NCBI GenBank assembly: GCA_037176725.1
Contig: JAZBRS010000023.1
Span: forward strand, 23,431,001 to 23,495,000
Reading direction: 5' to 3'
Length of the DNA stretch: 64,000 nt
Source: Posidonia oceanica
Taxonomy: Eukaryota > Streptophyta > Magnoliopsida > Alismatales > Posidoniaceae
The notes below the pieces were generated by a model, which saw only the letters and a list, made by a program, of their open reading frames with translations, had not been told where the DNA came from and did no database searches. Positions 1 through 11,135 of the stretch are shown here, piece after piece. Positions within the stretch are counted from its first letter, which is position 1; every line of letters begins with the position of its first letter. Both the position numbers and the translations under genes were made by a program.

Positions 1-880
1 TACGACACGATCACGACACGATATAACCGTGTTTTGGTTTATCCTTAACGTGTCTCGTGTATTTATCGTATCTACTTGGACGACACGATTATTAAACGGG
101 TTGTTTTCGTGTCTAAGGCAAAAAAGTTTGATATAAGTACACAATAAGTACACGTCACCTAATCGTGTATATAGTACACAACTAGCTGTTTAGTATACAT
201 TAAGTACATATTATTATACTAGTAATTATTAATCATTATTTAATAGATTTAACTTGATTATACTAGTAATTATTTAACTTTATTATACTAAATTACTAAT
301 TATGGTTATTGACTCTTAGAATTATTTAACCTTATTATATTAATTATAATGATTGTATACTAATTATGGATTATAGCTTTCATTATTTTGAACGGTGAAT
401 GTTTATAATATGTTGTAGACTTGTGATGTTAATATATTTCAAGGAACAATGAAACTATCAACTATGGAACAATGGAACTTGAAAAATATTGTTGAATAAT
501 TAGTTTCATGATTTATTAATTTGTCTCTGATTTTTCTACATGTACAAAACATGTAAATGTTAAAATGTCATTGTAAATGTGTAAACGTATACTAAACGTG
601 TAATCATGTAATAAATGTGTAAACGTGTACCATATCAATCAGGTTGTTGTCGTGTCAAAACGACACGATAATGTTAAACGTGTACTTAGCGGATTGTGTC
701 GTATATACATGACAACAGACAGTTCATGTTTGAGTTTAGTATCAGGTACACGATAATTAAAAAGGTATTGTTTGGATTTAACATATACATATAGTATACA
801 CGTTTATACACGACACAGTAAGTACACGATGCAATCCATTTGATAGGTCTACCTTTTTTATAATAGAATCCTATCCTCAA
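1..880. repeat. AT-rich cgacacg-type interspersed repeat
   Basis: An AT-rich stretch with no credible reading frame. It opens with several copies of the short motif cgacacgat and closes near 660-840 with the same motif and its complement (cgtgtc, acacgaca). Such inverted cgacacg/cgtgtcg clusters are common at the ends of non-autonomous plant DNA transposons, but I could not define exact terminal inverted repeats or a target duplication. The middle (180-400) is a run of near-repeats of attatactaattatt. A short minus-strand frame near 686-880 looks accidental. Confidence 0.35.
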
Positions 881-1017
881 CTTGGCACCAGGGAACCATG
901 GATTTCATCTCGTGGTCCTGGACAAGATTGAGTCTAAGTGCCAAGGGACTGCAAGAACTTGGCATCACAAAGGTGGCAATAATGTCGGTGCTAGCATCAA
1001 GTTGCATCCCATACATC

Positions 1018-1400
1018 ACCTACAATGATTGCCACACACAATGCGATGAGGTCAACAACATCGTTGTCTCTATTTAAAACTAGAACTTGATCGCTACCAT
1101 CTAGAACTTGATCACTACCATTGAAGCACTGAACCATGCCACTGCAAGTAGACCTAGAAATTCAGGCCAGGCCAAAAAAAAATCAAGCCAACCTGATCCG
1201 AAATAGAACTCGGGCCGACCTAGCCCAAACCTGATAGAGCCAAGGGCCTAGCCGAAATCTGACACAGCCTTGAATTTATAGTCTAAATCAATGTTACATG
1301 CTATAACAAAGTCATTCCTCTTTTTTATGCAAATTTCAAAATAGGATCAAATTATGATCATTCTTCGTATGTTTACAATGTCCATAAAAAATTTGATAAG
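1018..1400 (+). repeat. Partial first copy of ~705-bp tandem unit
   Basis: From the words tacaatgattgccacac onward this stretch matches 1698-2116 with scattered substitutions, including the shared block aatcaatgttacatgctata. It is the right-hand part of a tandem unit whose next copy starts at 1411. The flank at 881-1017 does not match the other copies, so the array begins here mid-unit. No open frame survives: the region equivalent to the downstream frame has an early stop at about 1075. Confidence 0.6.
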
Positions 1401-1410
1401 GAAGTAATTA

Positions 1411-2131
1411 GTAGAGTTTTAGGAATGACTTCGAATGGATTAGACATAGAATCGACTAAGATAGAAGAATTGTGGAATGAAAAAGATATGGGTAAAGCTC
1501 TTTATAAGGATCCCAATGAAGAGTATTTTTCTTCGGTAACGAATGAATTGACCCTAATAGTTAGAATTGTAGACAAAATCATTGGATTTAATCTACAACA
1601 AAAGGAGGATCATAGGAATCAATTCACACTAGTGTTAGACGATATATCCAATAGTTATCAAAATAAAGATGAATTGGATAAAGTATATGTTTTACTTCAT
1701 AGCTACAATGATTGCCACATGCAATGCGATGAGGTCGATAACATCGTTGCTTCTATTCACAACCAAAACTTGACCACTACCGCAAGTAGACCTAGAAGTT
1801 CCAGTCGGGCCAAAAAAAATTGGGTCAACCTAGTCCGAAATAGAACCCAGGTTGACCAGGCCCAAACCTGATAGGGCCAAGGGTCGAGTTAGGGTGGGGG
1901 ATTTTCTCCAATGACTCGACACAATTCGGTTTGGGGCCGAACATGGCCCGACCCTAGCCGGAATCCGACTTGGGCTTGAATTTATGGTCTAAATCAATGT
2001 TACATGCTATAACAAAGTCGTTCCTCTTTTTTATGCAAATTCGAAATATGATCAAAATATGATCATTCTCCATATGTTTACAATGTCCATAAGAAAATTG
2101 ATGAAGAAATAATTAGTAGAGTTTTAGAAAT
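1411..2131 (+). repeat. Second copy of tandem unit, with a 148-codon frame
   Basis: The unit starts at gtagagttttag (1411) and the same words recur at 2116, giving a period of about 705 bp. It holds an open frame at 1425-1871 (148 codons), which I do not recognise. That protein is acidic in its first 100 residues and ends in a basic Arg/Lys/Ser-rich tail. The third copy (9744 onward) has the matching region broken by substitutions and a stop, so the frame does not look conserved. The copy is cut at 2131 by the copia element G. Its last five bases, gaaat, are G's target duplication. Confidence 0.6.
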
Positions 2132-3255
2132 TGTTAGGATTTTAGGACTTTACTAGAGGGAGGTGAATAGTAAATTCAAGAATAATTGTCAAATTTTAGT
2201 TCACTTTAACAATTTTAAGCAACTTAGCAAGTAAATGAAGTATAGAAAGGAATTTGAATATTAACTAGAAACATACAAAGAAGAGGAAGAGAGATATTGA
2301 TATTACTCAGAGGATTTATAATGATTCAGCCTTCTCGACTTAGTCTACTCCTCAAGAACCCCTCAAGAGTTACCTTAAAACCGATCTTGTTTCGGACCAA
2401 GATCCTGCCATTACACCCTTGGCGAATCTTTGCCAAGCCTCCGTAAAAACCGCGATTCCCCTTCTTACAATCGGAGAAGAACTCATACAAAAAAACAGAA
2501 GATTACAACTCTTTTCTATATCTCCCAAATTACTTTTGGCAAAGTGGAAAGGATGCTCTCTAGCTTGGGAAATATCTCTAAAAGATAGAAATGGAATGCT
2601 TAAGGAGAATGATGTGAATGAAGCTTTACAAAGTGTGTTTGATAAGCAATAAGCTTGGGATAACCTCTCTTACTAAACATGAGTTTAGTGGTCTCATATA
2701 TATAGGAATGAGCTAATTTAGTCACATGTTAAACACCTATAAATCCCACTCTAACGTTCACTAGCAGCTATTGATTCGATATGTTGAAATAATTCAGTCG
2801 ACTAAAAGTCACAACGATCGGATACTTCAGTATACCGAAAAGTTTTTGGTGTGCCAAACGTATTCTCAATTGTGAACACAGACAATCTAGATTTTAGTAT
2901 ACTGAAAATATTCGGTATGCAGAAATACCCTATTTTAGCTCTATAATGAATATAATCAATGAATGGCTTGTTTTAAGGCTAAGGCTATTATTCTAAGGCA
3001 ATATGGGGGTGTTTAGGAGATTATTACAAGTTCCTAGAATACAACATACACTTTTTACATGATTCTAAACTTGGTCTTCAATCTTCAATTGATGTGTCTT
3101 GAATTAGCCTTGATCTTCCATAGTGTTTTCTTCTTTGCCAATCACTTTCTTCTTTTTCCAAAGTCTATGAGAACTCTTCCTTGACCTTTTTAAGAAGGTT
3201 AGCACAAAATATGTTTTGTCATTATCAAAACCGAGATGAGGCAATTTTGCCAACA
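2132..3255 (-). repeat. 3' LTR of copia element G
   Basis: Direct repeat of 8618-9743; both begin tgttaggatttta on the plus strand and share the motif tagagggaggtgaatag. On the element's own strand it starts TGTTGGC and ends CCTAACA. Just outside it (3256-3275) is the purine-rich tract, read on the minus strand as aaaaaggaagaga, which would prime plus-strand synthesis. Frames inside, such as 2419-2652, are not conserved in the partner LTR as protein and are not genes. Differences between the two LTRs are frequent enough to indicate an old insertion. Confidence 0.88.
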
Positions 3256-4052
3256 ATCTCTTCCTTTTTGATGATGACAAAAATCATAAATATATCAAAG
3301 CTATAGAAATGGCTCCCCATTGGAATATGCATAAAAGATATGTCAATAAAACCTCAATGCTCCCCCTAACTATATGAGTCCAATATAAAATACAAAAATT
3401 TCTTAACCAATGACTCATCCATCCTCTAATCTTACAATAATATGATAAGCTCAAAACATAACTTTGGAAAACCTATCCCTATTCTTAATCTTCTCCCCCT
3501 TTTTGTCATAAGCAAAAAGAATAGAAGGCATAAATCCAAAGAGATAAATCAATATAAGCAAGAGCATTATCAGACGGTATATGATATGCAATAAGTGACT
3601 AAGTCAATTATTATAAGGATATTCCATTAAGCATCAATTTTATAAGATGTTCAATAAACAATTAACTTCAATCCACATTTATAAGATTTTCAATAAGAAT
3701 CGACAAAGTCAATCTTCATAAGGGTATTTTAATGAAGCATCAAAATCAATTTTATATAAGATTTTCAATAGGAATCAACTTCATATGGTAAAGTATTTTC
3801 AATAGACACCAAAATTATCTCTATATATGAAAGATATTCAATAAAACATTTAATGAAGAAAATATTCAGTAAAATCCCCCTCACTTCAAGTATAGATATT
3901 CACTAAGCAACAAAATTAATTTTTTAAGAAATCACTAAGCAACCAATTGTTAAATCAACTTTTTATCATGTTATACCACTTGCTAGGATTAAAAACAACT
4001 TTTTATAAGATACCAATTGTCATGTCAAGGTCAATAGATATTCAATTATAAG
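3256..4052 (-). other. Internal 3' part of copia element G, non-coding
   Basis: AT-rich sequence between the 3' LTR and the nested solo LTR. It holds loosely repeated words such as attttcaataga and ataagatattcaat at 3600-3900, which reappear at 6970-7030 on the far side of the nested insertion. No reading frame of note. The polypurine tract lies next to the LTR, and the words ctccccct recur in the area. Confidence 0.5.
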
Positions 4053-4597
4053 TGTAACCATGCGACCGAACGGCTCGAATGTGCCGATTCGTTGGTCACG
4101 GCTAAAAAGAAGTAAAAAAAACAGGCGAAGGTTGAAGAAAAGAAAATAAAAACTTGGAGTCACCACCTAGTCTATTTGGGAATCCGGAAAGACAAGGAAA
4201 ACCAGGAAACATGTGAAATGATAAGAAACGTAAAGGATATAACACATGGTCATTGCGGGCTAGAGATCAAGCAAGGACTCCTATTACGCATTGGGAAGGT
4301 GTTAGGCACCCCCATGCGCCCGAGAGAGTCGGTCTTTTTGGGCTATTTCGCTCATTTATGGCTAATGTCGGCAATGATGCCATTTATTATACACCCAAAG
4401 GCGATAATGTTATGCCATATAAATCATGCTAAATGACTTGTAAGAAACATGCCAAATGCCTTTGAAAACATGCTAGAAATATCATTTGAATCCATGTAGC
4501 TACTGTAGATGTATAAACCAGGACACATGGCCAAGACAAGGACAAACAAGTCCAAAATCAAGTGAATCAAGCCTTAAAATAAAGTTCAGTTTACTGG

Positions 4598-4668
4598 ATG
4601 TGTTGGACGCTAGAATGCATAGCGTCCAACGTTGGACGTGTAGATCCCTGCGTCCAACACCGAGAGTT
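4598..4668. repeat. Palindromic GTTGGACGC module
   Basis: Order of arms: gttggacgc, spacer, gcgtccaac directly followed by gttggacgt, spacer, gcgtccaac. The central join is a palindrome and each outer arm can pair with its neighbour, giving two adjacent hairpins with loops of about 15-17 bases or, alternatively, one cruciform. Related modules follow at 5018-5085, 5262-5335, 5528-5612 and 6455-6650 in the same solo LTR. Confidence 0.8.
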
Positions 4669-6679
4669 TAGAAATAAAACATGCATCCTAATGTGCTCAG
4701 CGACGTTGACTGCATCTTGGAAAGAGGGATCTCAATCCACAAGAACCTCGGGTAGTATGCATCATTGCCTTAGTGCAATGCAGGCAAAAAAATGAAACGT
4801 CGGATAAAACCACGCAAATACAAGGACGCGGCATGCAAGGAGAATCAAATCATGTCTTGAAAATAATCATGCTGTATGCTTTTGAAAACGTGCCAAATAG
4901 CAAAGATGAAAACCTTAAAGCCACTGTGGACATACAAATCATGTTGGATAATCAAAATCAAAGTAAACAGACCCAAAATCAATGTCGGAAAACTTCAAAA
5001 CAGGGTTCAGTCTACTGGAAGTGTTGGATGCTGTGATATACAACGTCCAATGTTGGACGCGTAGAACCCAGCGTCCAACACAGAGAAACAGATTTATAAA
5101 TGAATAACTCAGAGAGGAAAGCCTATTACTGATTTAAATGCTATTATAAAACGAACATGATTGGAATAAAATAAAAACAGACTGTATGTGGCAAAGACAA
5201 ACCAACAGAAGATGTATAAAACATTTCAGTAAACAAAAAAAGTGCAAAAAAGAAAGTCAGGGCATTGGCCGCTGGCCACGGTAGCGGCCAACGTTGGACA
5301 CGCCATATTTAGCGGCCAATGTTGGACGCTGCCAGAGTGGGCGGCTTACACTCTGAAAACTGGTTTCAAGATAAAACTCAGAGAAGAAAGCATATATTCG
5401 ATTCAGATGCTTTTTTAAAATGAAACATGATTGAGATAAGTCAAAATGGATTATACATGACATGGATAAATCATTATGAAGTGTACGAAACATTCTGTAA
5501 ACAAAAAAAATGCAAAAGTGAATGTCAGAACGTTGGACGCGCCAGACCCAGCGGCCAACGTTGGATGTGCCAGATTTAGCGACCAACGTTGGACGCACCA
5601 GATTTAGCATCCAACGTACTGACAGAGCAAATAGAGTACTAAAAGAGTAAACAGATTAAGAATCTATGCAAACCAGATCGAATCGAAACGAAAAACATTC
5701 ATTAAGCAAGAGTAGACATCCACGAACATAAACATGCAATTATTAACAGCAATGGATGTGTAAATCATCCTCCCCACCTCCACTTGCCTTTCGCCGGAAT
5801 CTGGTGAGTTTTTCGGCCATTTGAGGACCAGGGAGCTCGCAGAGCTCAGCTACGGCTCATTGTGGAGGTTTGGGAAGGTCATGAGGGACCTTGGGATGCA
5901 AGTAACAGGGGGATAGGTTCTTGGCCAAGCTCAACGGCCGGCGGCCTCACATGGCCAGAACCCATCGCTGGAAAACAAAAAGATGGCTAACAGAGGTATA
6001 TCAAGAGCTAAACTCACGTAACATGCATTGAAACTAGTATCTACAATATGATAATTAAGGTTCTAGGCTATAGGGAGCAGAACACTTACCTATTGTGAAG
6101 TTTGGTGTTGCTTCCTCGATGCCGGTGGCTTTCTCAGTGGATATTGTGGTGGCTTAGGCGGTGGTGAGTGGTTGGGTAGGTCCGGTTGTGTCTCAGGAGG
6201 CTTGAGGTGGCCGGAGATGTAGGAATTCAAGGGTGTGTGGGCTGTGTTTGCTCTCAAAACACATAGAAAATGGGTGCCTCCCCCTCCAATGGAGGAAGAA
6301 AAATGTTTTTATTTGGTTTGCATGGGTGTAACAGCTGAAGTGGAAACGAGGGGACGTGGGACTTGGCCGGAAATGGGTTTAGGACAGAGGGCACAAAGGA
6401 ATTTGCACTTGGGAGTCGTTTGGGATTCCAAAATCAAATTCTGTCAGTCCCAGTGCGTTGTACGCCTATCTGAGCGGTGTCCAACGTAGGATGCACCATA
6501 TTCAGCGGCCAACGTAGGACGCGCCATATTCAGTGGCCAACGTTGGCTGCGCCAGATTTAGCGTCCAACACCCCAAAGAGCTGAAATGTGTTGGACGCTG
6601 GATTTCCTGCGTCCTATGTAAGACGCGGGCACATCCAGCATCCAACGACTTAGAGATTATTTTTGGATATTTTTGGGTG

Positions 6680-6885
6680 TTTTTGGTTGGATTTTTTTAT
6701 TGGACTTGGGTTTGGACTTGGGTTTAGACTTGGTTTAGGGCAAGGCTTGGGTTTAGGCTTGGTTTTGGACAAGGCTTGGGTTTAGGTTTAGTCTTGGGAT
6801 TAAGCTTGGGTTTAGGCTTGGGTTTTGGAAAAGGCTTGGGTTTAGGCTTGGGTTTGGGTTTGGGTTTGGGTTTGATGAATAGGTA
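6680..6885. repeat. CCCAAGCC-type minisatellite at LTR start
   Basis: About twenty short units of the type ggcttgggttta, with insertions of ttggac or ttttgg. Read on the minus strand they give an artificial Lys-Pro repeat protein frame. The same kind of repeat, in matching position near the LTR start, occurs in element B at 45905-46010. It is therefore a structural LTR feature and not a gene. Confidence 0.75.
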
Positions 6886-6962
6886 GGCGCCGGCATAACC
6901 AAGCACATCCTTGGGAGAAAACCACTGACTAAGGACTACAAAATCGAGGTGTCTAGAATAAG

Positions 6963-7596
6963 CATATGATGAAAAATGGTATTCAATAGACATGAAGATT
7001 ATCATTTATATGAAATATACTCAATATGCTCCCCCTATCAACAAGCATGTGTGTAAAGAATAGTTTTAAAAAAAAAATCATACACAACATAGCGAAAGAT
7101 GTATCATTGAAAGCATAAGTACAAACTCAAACTCCAAGTTGTAATCTCAATAACATTATGAATAAAATTTTGATCAAATAGCAAGATACCAATAATCAGT
7201 ATAATCATAAGCCATGGTTATTATTTTAGACAGATCAAAAATTTTGGTCAAGAAATCAAAAATTCAAAATGCCAGTCATTTCGGCAGACCGAATAAAAAC
7301 GACAGACCGAATCAGGGGATTTCGGTCGACCGGTCCAAAAACAATAGACTAAATCAGTTAATAATTTTAAAACTGAGATAAAATTGAAGGAATAATACCA
7401 ATTGTTTGCAATGTAAAATCATGATAAATGAATTGAGTGATTATATTTTTCATTAAACAATCAATTTTTAATGAAAAAACTTATAACGAATCATGTTTTA
7501 ACTTAAAGTAAATAAAACATACTTTTTCAATAGAAAAGGGATTACCAATATTTGTCAATGAAATAAGTCCCATGTTCCTTCTCCTTCTTGGAGTAA
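6963..7596 (-). other. Internal part of copia element G between gag and solo LTR
   Basis: AT-rich sequence downstream of the gag stop on the minus strand. No pol domains can be found where they would be expected. A cluster at 7280-7340 holds tcggcagaccgaat and tcggtcgaccg words, also seen in the LTRs as tatgccgaa/ttcggtata. I see no gene in it. Confidence 0.5.
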
Positions 7597-8565
7597 TCAA
7601 GTACTTGGAACAAGTAGAGATTTTAGTATCCACTTTATCTTGGGTCTAAATGATTTAGTCTTAGAAATCATATCATTTTTCATTTTGGAGATCCATTTTC
7701 CTCTTTCTACTTTATTAATGATAAATTCATATTTGTCATTATCTTTGGCTCTAACAAAACCACTTTCATATGGAATAACCTTTCTATGCACATTTTTACT
7801 TCTATATATCCTTACATCAAAAGATTTCTTCTCAAGTGTAAACTTATTAACATCATTAAGCAAACTTTCAATTTTGACTTTCAATGATGCAATGTGATTT
7901 TCTAAAATATCAATTTTGTCTTTCATAATGTTTAATTTATTTTTCAAAACATTATTGTCTACTTCAAATGCTCTGTTCCTACTTCTCAATTCATCATTTT
8001 CATTTGAAATTAATTCATTTTCAAGAGATGTATCAATAAAGCTTTTGTTTATACTTTTGCATTTACTATTCAAAGATTTATATTTCAAATAAAGCTCATT
8101 AAAAGCATCAAGTAATTCATCCATAGAAAAATCTTCAATATTGTCTAAAGATGATACCTCACTAGTTTTTGCCATGAAACATGAGTGAGCAACTTCACCA
8201 TCAGATGAACTTTCTATTACTTGACATGTTCCTTCATGAGTAACTTCTAAAACATGCCATGCTTCATTAAATGTGTTACAGTTTGAGATATGATTGAATT
8301 GATCTTCACTAATAGCACCAAATAGAGTATTTAATCCCTTAGCATTTAAAGTAGCTAATTTCTTCTCATTTTCATTCCATTTCTTATAATCCTTCTTACT
8401 AGGAGTATATCCATTTATAACAATATCCCATAAATCAATATCAACAGATTTGAGATAAATTTTCATTCTACACTTTCAATAATTATAATTATTTTCATCA
8501 AAAAATGGTGGTCTATAAATACTTTGTCCCTCTACAATATTAGTGTTAAATGAACAAGGAACCAT
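7597..8565 (-). pseudogene. gag: Ty1/copia gag (UBN2/DUF4219-like), truncated and with one stop
   Basis: Gag forms the particle that packages retrotransposon RNA. The natural start is probably the ATG at 8565-8563, because the first codons give a typical copia gag beginning (IYRPPFFDENNYNY, then a stop, then KCRM); the TGA at 8478-8476 stands where the family has Trp. The uninterrupted part from 8466 (289 codons) continues with LWDIVINGY and a WNENEKKLATLNAKGLNTL segment of the copia gag core. A long coiled-coil-like region, rich in Asn, Lys and Glu, lies at residues 100-210. No CCHC zinc knuckle is visible. The frame ends at 7597 and no polymerase genes follow, which is unusual for copia, where gag and pol form one polyprotein. 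The family assignment is firm; loss of function is very likely. Confidence 0.82.
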
Positions 8566-8602
8566 ATCTAGAAGATGGTTAAATCTTATCCTAGATGAAC
8601 AA

Positions 8603-8615
8603 GGCTTTGATACCA
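8603..8615 (-). other. Primer-binding site of element G
   Basis: On the minus strand TGGTATCAAAGCC, two bases from the LTR end. It is one change from the plant initiator-methionine tRNA site TGGTATCAGAGC, which primes minus-strand DNA synthesis. It fixes the element's orientation as minus. Confidence 0.85.
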
Positions 8616-8617
8616 AC

Positions 8618-9743
8618 TGTTAGGATTTTAAGGCTTCACTAGAGGGAGGTGAATAGTGAATTCAAGAATAATTACGGAATTTTAGTTCACTTTAACAATT
8701 TTAAGCAACTTAGCAAGTAAATGAAGTATAGAGAGGAATTTGAATATTAACTAGAAACATACAAAGAAGGGGAAGAGAGATATTGATATTACTCAGAGAA
8801 TTATAGTGGTTTAGCCTCTCCAGCTTAGTCTACTCCTCGAGAACCCCTCGAGAGTTACCTTAAAATCGATCTTGTTCCAAGATCCTGCCATTACACCCAT
8901 GACGAACTCTCGCCAAGCCTTCGTACAAACTGTGGTTCCCCTTCTCACGACCGGAGAAGAACTTACACAACAAAACAGAAGATTACAACTCTTTTCTATA
9001 TCCCCAAATTACTTTTGGCAAGCTGGAAAGGATGCTCTCTAGCTTGGCAAATATCTCTAAAAGATAGGAATGGAATGCTTAAAGAGAATGATGTGAATGA
9101 AGCTCTACAAAGTGTGTTTGATGTGCAATAAGTTAGGAATAACCTCTCTTACTAAACATGGATTTAGTGGTGTCATATATATTGGAATGAGCTAATTTAG
9201 TCACATGTTAAACACCTATAAATTCTTCTCTAACGTCCACTAACGACTACTGATTCGGTATGCCAAAATAATTCGATTGACTGAAAGTCACAACGGTCGG
9301 ATACTTCGGTATACCGAAAAGTTTTCGGTATGCCGAACATATTCTTGATTATGAACACAGACAACCTAGACTTCGGTATACCGAAAATATTCGGTATGTC
9401 GAAATGCCCTGTTTTAGCCATATAATGAATGTAATCAATGAATGGCTTATTTTGGGGCTAAGGCTATTAATCTAAGGCACTATGGGGTTGTTTAGGAGAT
9501 TATTACAAGTTCCTAGAATATAACATACACTTTTTACATGACTCTTTATTTACATAGAAACTTGGTCTTCAAGCTTCAATTGATGTATCTTAAATTTGCC
9601 TTGATCTTCCATAGTGTTTTCTTCTTTGCCAATTTCACCTTCTTCTTTTTCCAAAGTCCATGAAAACTCTTCCCTGACCTTTTTAAGAAGGTTAGCACAA
9701 AATATGTTTTGTTATCATCAAAACCGTATGAGGCAATTTAACA
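8618..9743 (-). repeat. 5' LTR of copia element G
   Basis: Partner of 2132-3255, starting tgttaggatttta on the plus strand and ending aaca at 9743, followed by the target duplication gaaat. It would contain the element's promoter. The two copies differ by many point changes and small indels; for example, the distal end reads gcaatttaaca here and gcaattttgccaaca in the partner. Confidence 0.88.
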
Positions 9744-10030
9744 GAAATTACTTCGGATGGATTAGACATAGGATCGACTAAGAAAGAAAAATTGTGGAAT
9801 GAAAAATATATGGGTAAAGCTCTTTGTAAGGATCCCAATGAAGAGTGTTTTTCTTCGACAACGAATGTATTGACCCTAATAGTTAGAATTGTAGACAAAA
9901 TCATTGAATTTAATCTACAACAAAAGGGAGATCATAGAAATCAATTCACACGTAGTATTGGCTAAGACGATATACCCAATAATTGCCAAAATAAAGATGA
10001 ATTGAATAAAGTATATGCTTTACTTCATGT
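9744..10030 (+). repeat. Third copy of tandem unit, right of element G
   Basis: Starts gaaattacttcggatgg and follows the second copy (1420-1700) closely, but with an in-frame stop at the equivalent of codon 75 and other changes. Its left part lies at 2116-2131 on the other side of element G. The match stops at about 10030, where different sequence begins. Confidence 0.6.
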
Positions 10031-11135
10031 CTACCAAAAGAACTCACCTTTGGCATGGTAGTCTTATCATCCATAATTTGAACTATTACTGTATTGATGT
10101 TCGAAAAGAACCATTTATCAAATATCATCAATGGTATAATTGCTCAAATCTTGTCTGAAACCAATTGATATCAAGAAGCAGACGTGAATGTAGATGTAAT
10201 GCATCTTCTTCAACTCAAGCTCCTCTAACACAAATGCAAGAAGAGGAAGAAAAACAAAAAGAGGAATCCAATGAAGAGTACGAAGAAGAAGAAGTACATG
10301 TCTAAATGCAATAAGACAACATCAAATACAAGATGAATAAGCCCAAGAAAGACCTATTCGATTGAAGGTTGGAATTTAACCATGACATGCAACACATATC
10401 AACATTAATGTCTCACATTATGAATGTACTCAAATCATATCCTCTTCCTCCTCAATAGATTTTGCTCAGATTTTTCTTCATATTTCATGTAATTTTAAAA
10501 TAATTATGTATTTTATAATCTTCTTAATTGAATTTACGAAGAAATGAATTTTGCTTTTATAGATATCTTATTTGTGAATGTGAATGTGATTTGAAATGAA
10601 TAGATGAATGTGATTTATGTTTTTGTGAATGAATGCAAATAAATGAATGTGAATTAGTGAATGGATGTACAAATGTTTAACATAGAACTTACTGTGTTCT
10701 GTAAAATGGACATCTGCTTCAAAAAGCGAACGTCTGGTTTTGACACAAAACTTACTATGTCAAAAAATAGACATCCACTTCTAAAAGCAGACGTACGATT
10801 TTGATACAAAACTTACTATATTGTAAACGAATGTCCGCTTCCAAAAGTGGACATCGGTTTTTTTACATAGATCATATTGTATTAAAAGCAGACATCATTT
10901 TTCGAAAGTGGACATCCATTTTTTATTTTTTATTTTAAATAGCCGTTAAATTAGAAAAATATCCATTAGATCCACTTTTAACACACTTTTGCCTATATAT
11001 ATCACTTCTCCTTCATTTCTTCTCCACTCATCTAAGTTTCCAAGAACTTCTAAGTTCATTTTTTCCTCTTCTTCTTCATTACTCTTCTTTCTCTTTTGAA
11101 TTATGATCTTTTTTTAATTTTCGTAAAGGATCGAG
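10031..11135. other. Unassigned sequence with minisatellite and promoter-like stretch
   Basis: I see no recognisable gene. At 10215-10305 there is an acidic, Glu-rich open stretch that could be the end of a decayed protein. At 10560-10680 gaatgtgaatg words repeat. At 10680-10925 four units of about 60 bases repeat acatagaacttactgtgtt ... aaaagtggacatcc. At 10990-11100 a TATA-like tatatatat is followed by a pyrimidine-rich ctccttcatttcttctcc stretch, which resembles a plant promoter and 5' leader. That gene, if it ever existed, was cut by the LTR starting at 11136. Confidence 0.4.
10680..10925. repeat. Minisatellite with ~60-bp units
   Basis: Four diverged units, each with the words aaaacttactat, a gacatcc/gaacgtc arm and gcttc(c/t)aaaag. 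Arms such as ggacatc and gatgtcc-like words alternate, so each unit may fold. It lies in otherwise unassigned DNA. Confidence 0.6.

Larger units (their letters stand above)
4053..6957 (-). mobile_element. Solo Tat-type LTR nested in element G
   Basis: A 2.9-kb insertion bounded by the 5-bp duplication ataag at 4048-4052 and 6958-6962. On the minus strand it starts tctagacacctcg, one change from the TGTAGACACC start of element B's LTR, and ends atggttaca. It carries on the opposite strand the conserved block aaggtgttaggcacc (about 4296), which also occurs as its complement in B's LTR at about 48687 and in LTR F at 60369. There is no primer site, internal region or second LTR, so it is a solo LTR left by recombination. 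It contains several palindromic GTTGGACGC modules and, near its start, a CCCAAGCC-type tandem repeat. Confidence 0.75.
2132..9743 (-). mobile_element. Gag-only Ty1/copia LTR retrotransposon (element G)
   Basis: A complete insertion on the minus strand. Two direct repeats of about 1.12 kb (2132-3255 and 8618-9743) begin tgttagga and end in aaca/caaca, and are bounded by the 5-bp target duplication gaaat at 2127-2131 and 9744-9748. A primer site (8603-8615) lies inside the right-hand LTR, which is therefore the 5' LTR. Excluding the solo LTR nested at 4053-6957, the internal region is only about 2.4 kb and codes for gag alone. Protease, integrase, reverse transcriptase and RNase H are absent, so the element needed helpers. 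The insertion splits a tandem repeat unit, and the flanking halves join cleanly across the target duplication. Confidence 0.88.

Noticed and set aside
6724..7005. Lys-Pro repeat frame on the minus strand
   Set aside because: Product of the ccaagccc minisatellite at the LTR start; it runs across the border of the solo LTR into copia sequence.
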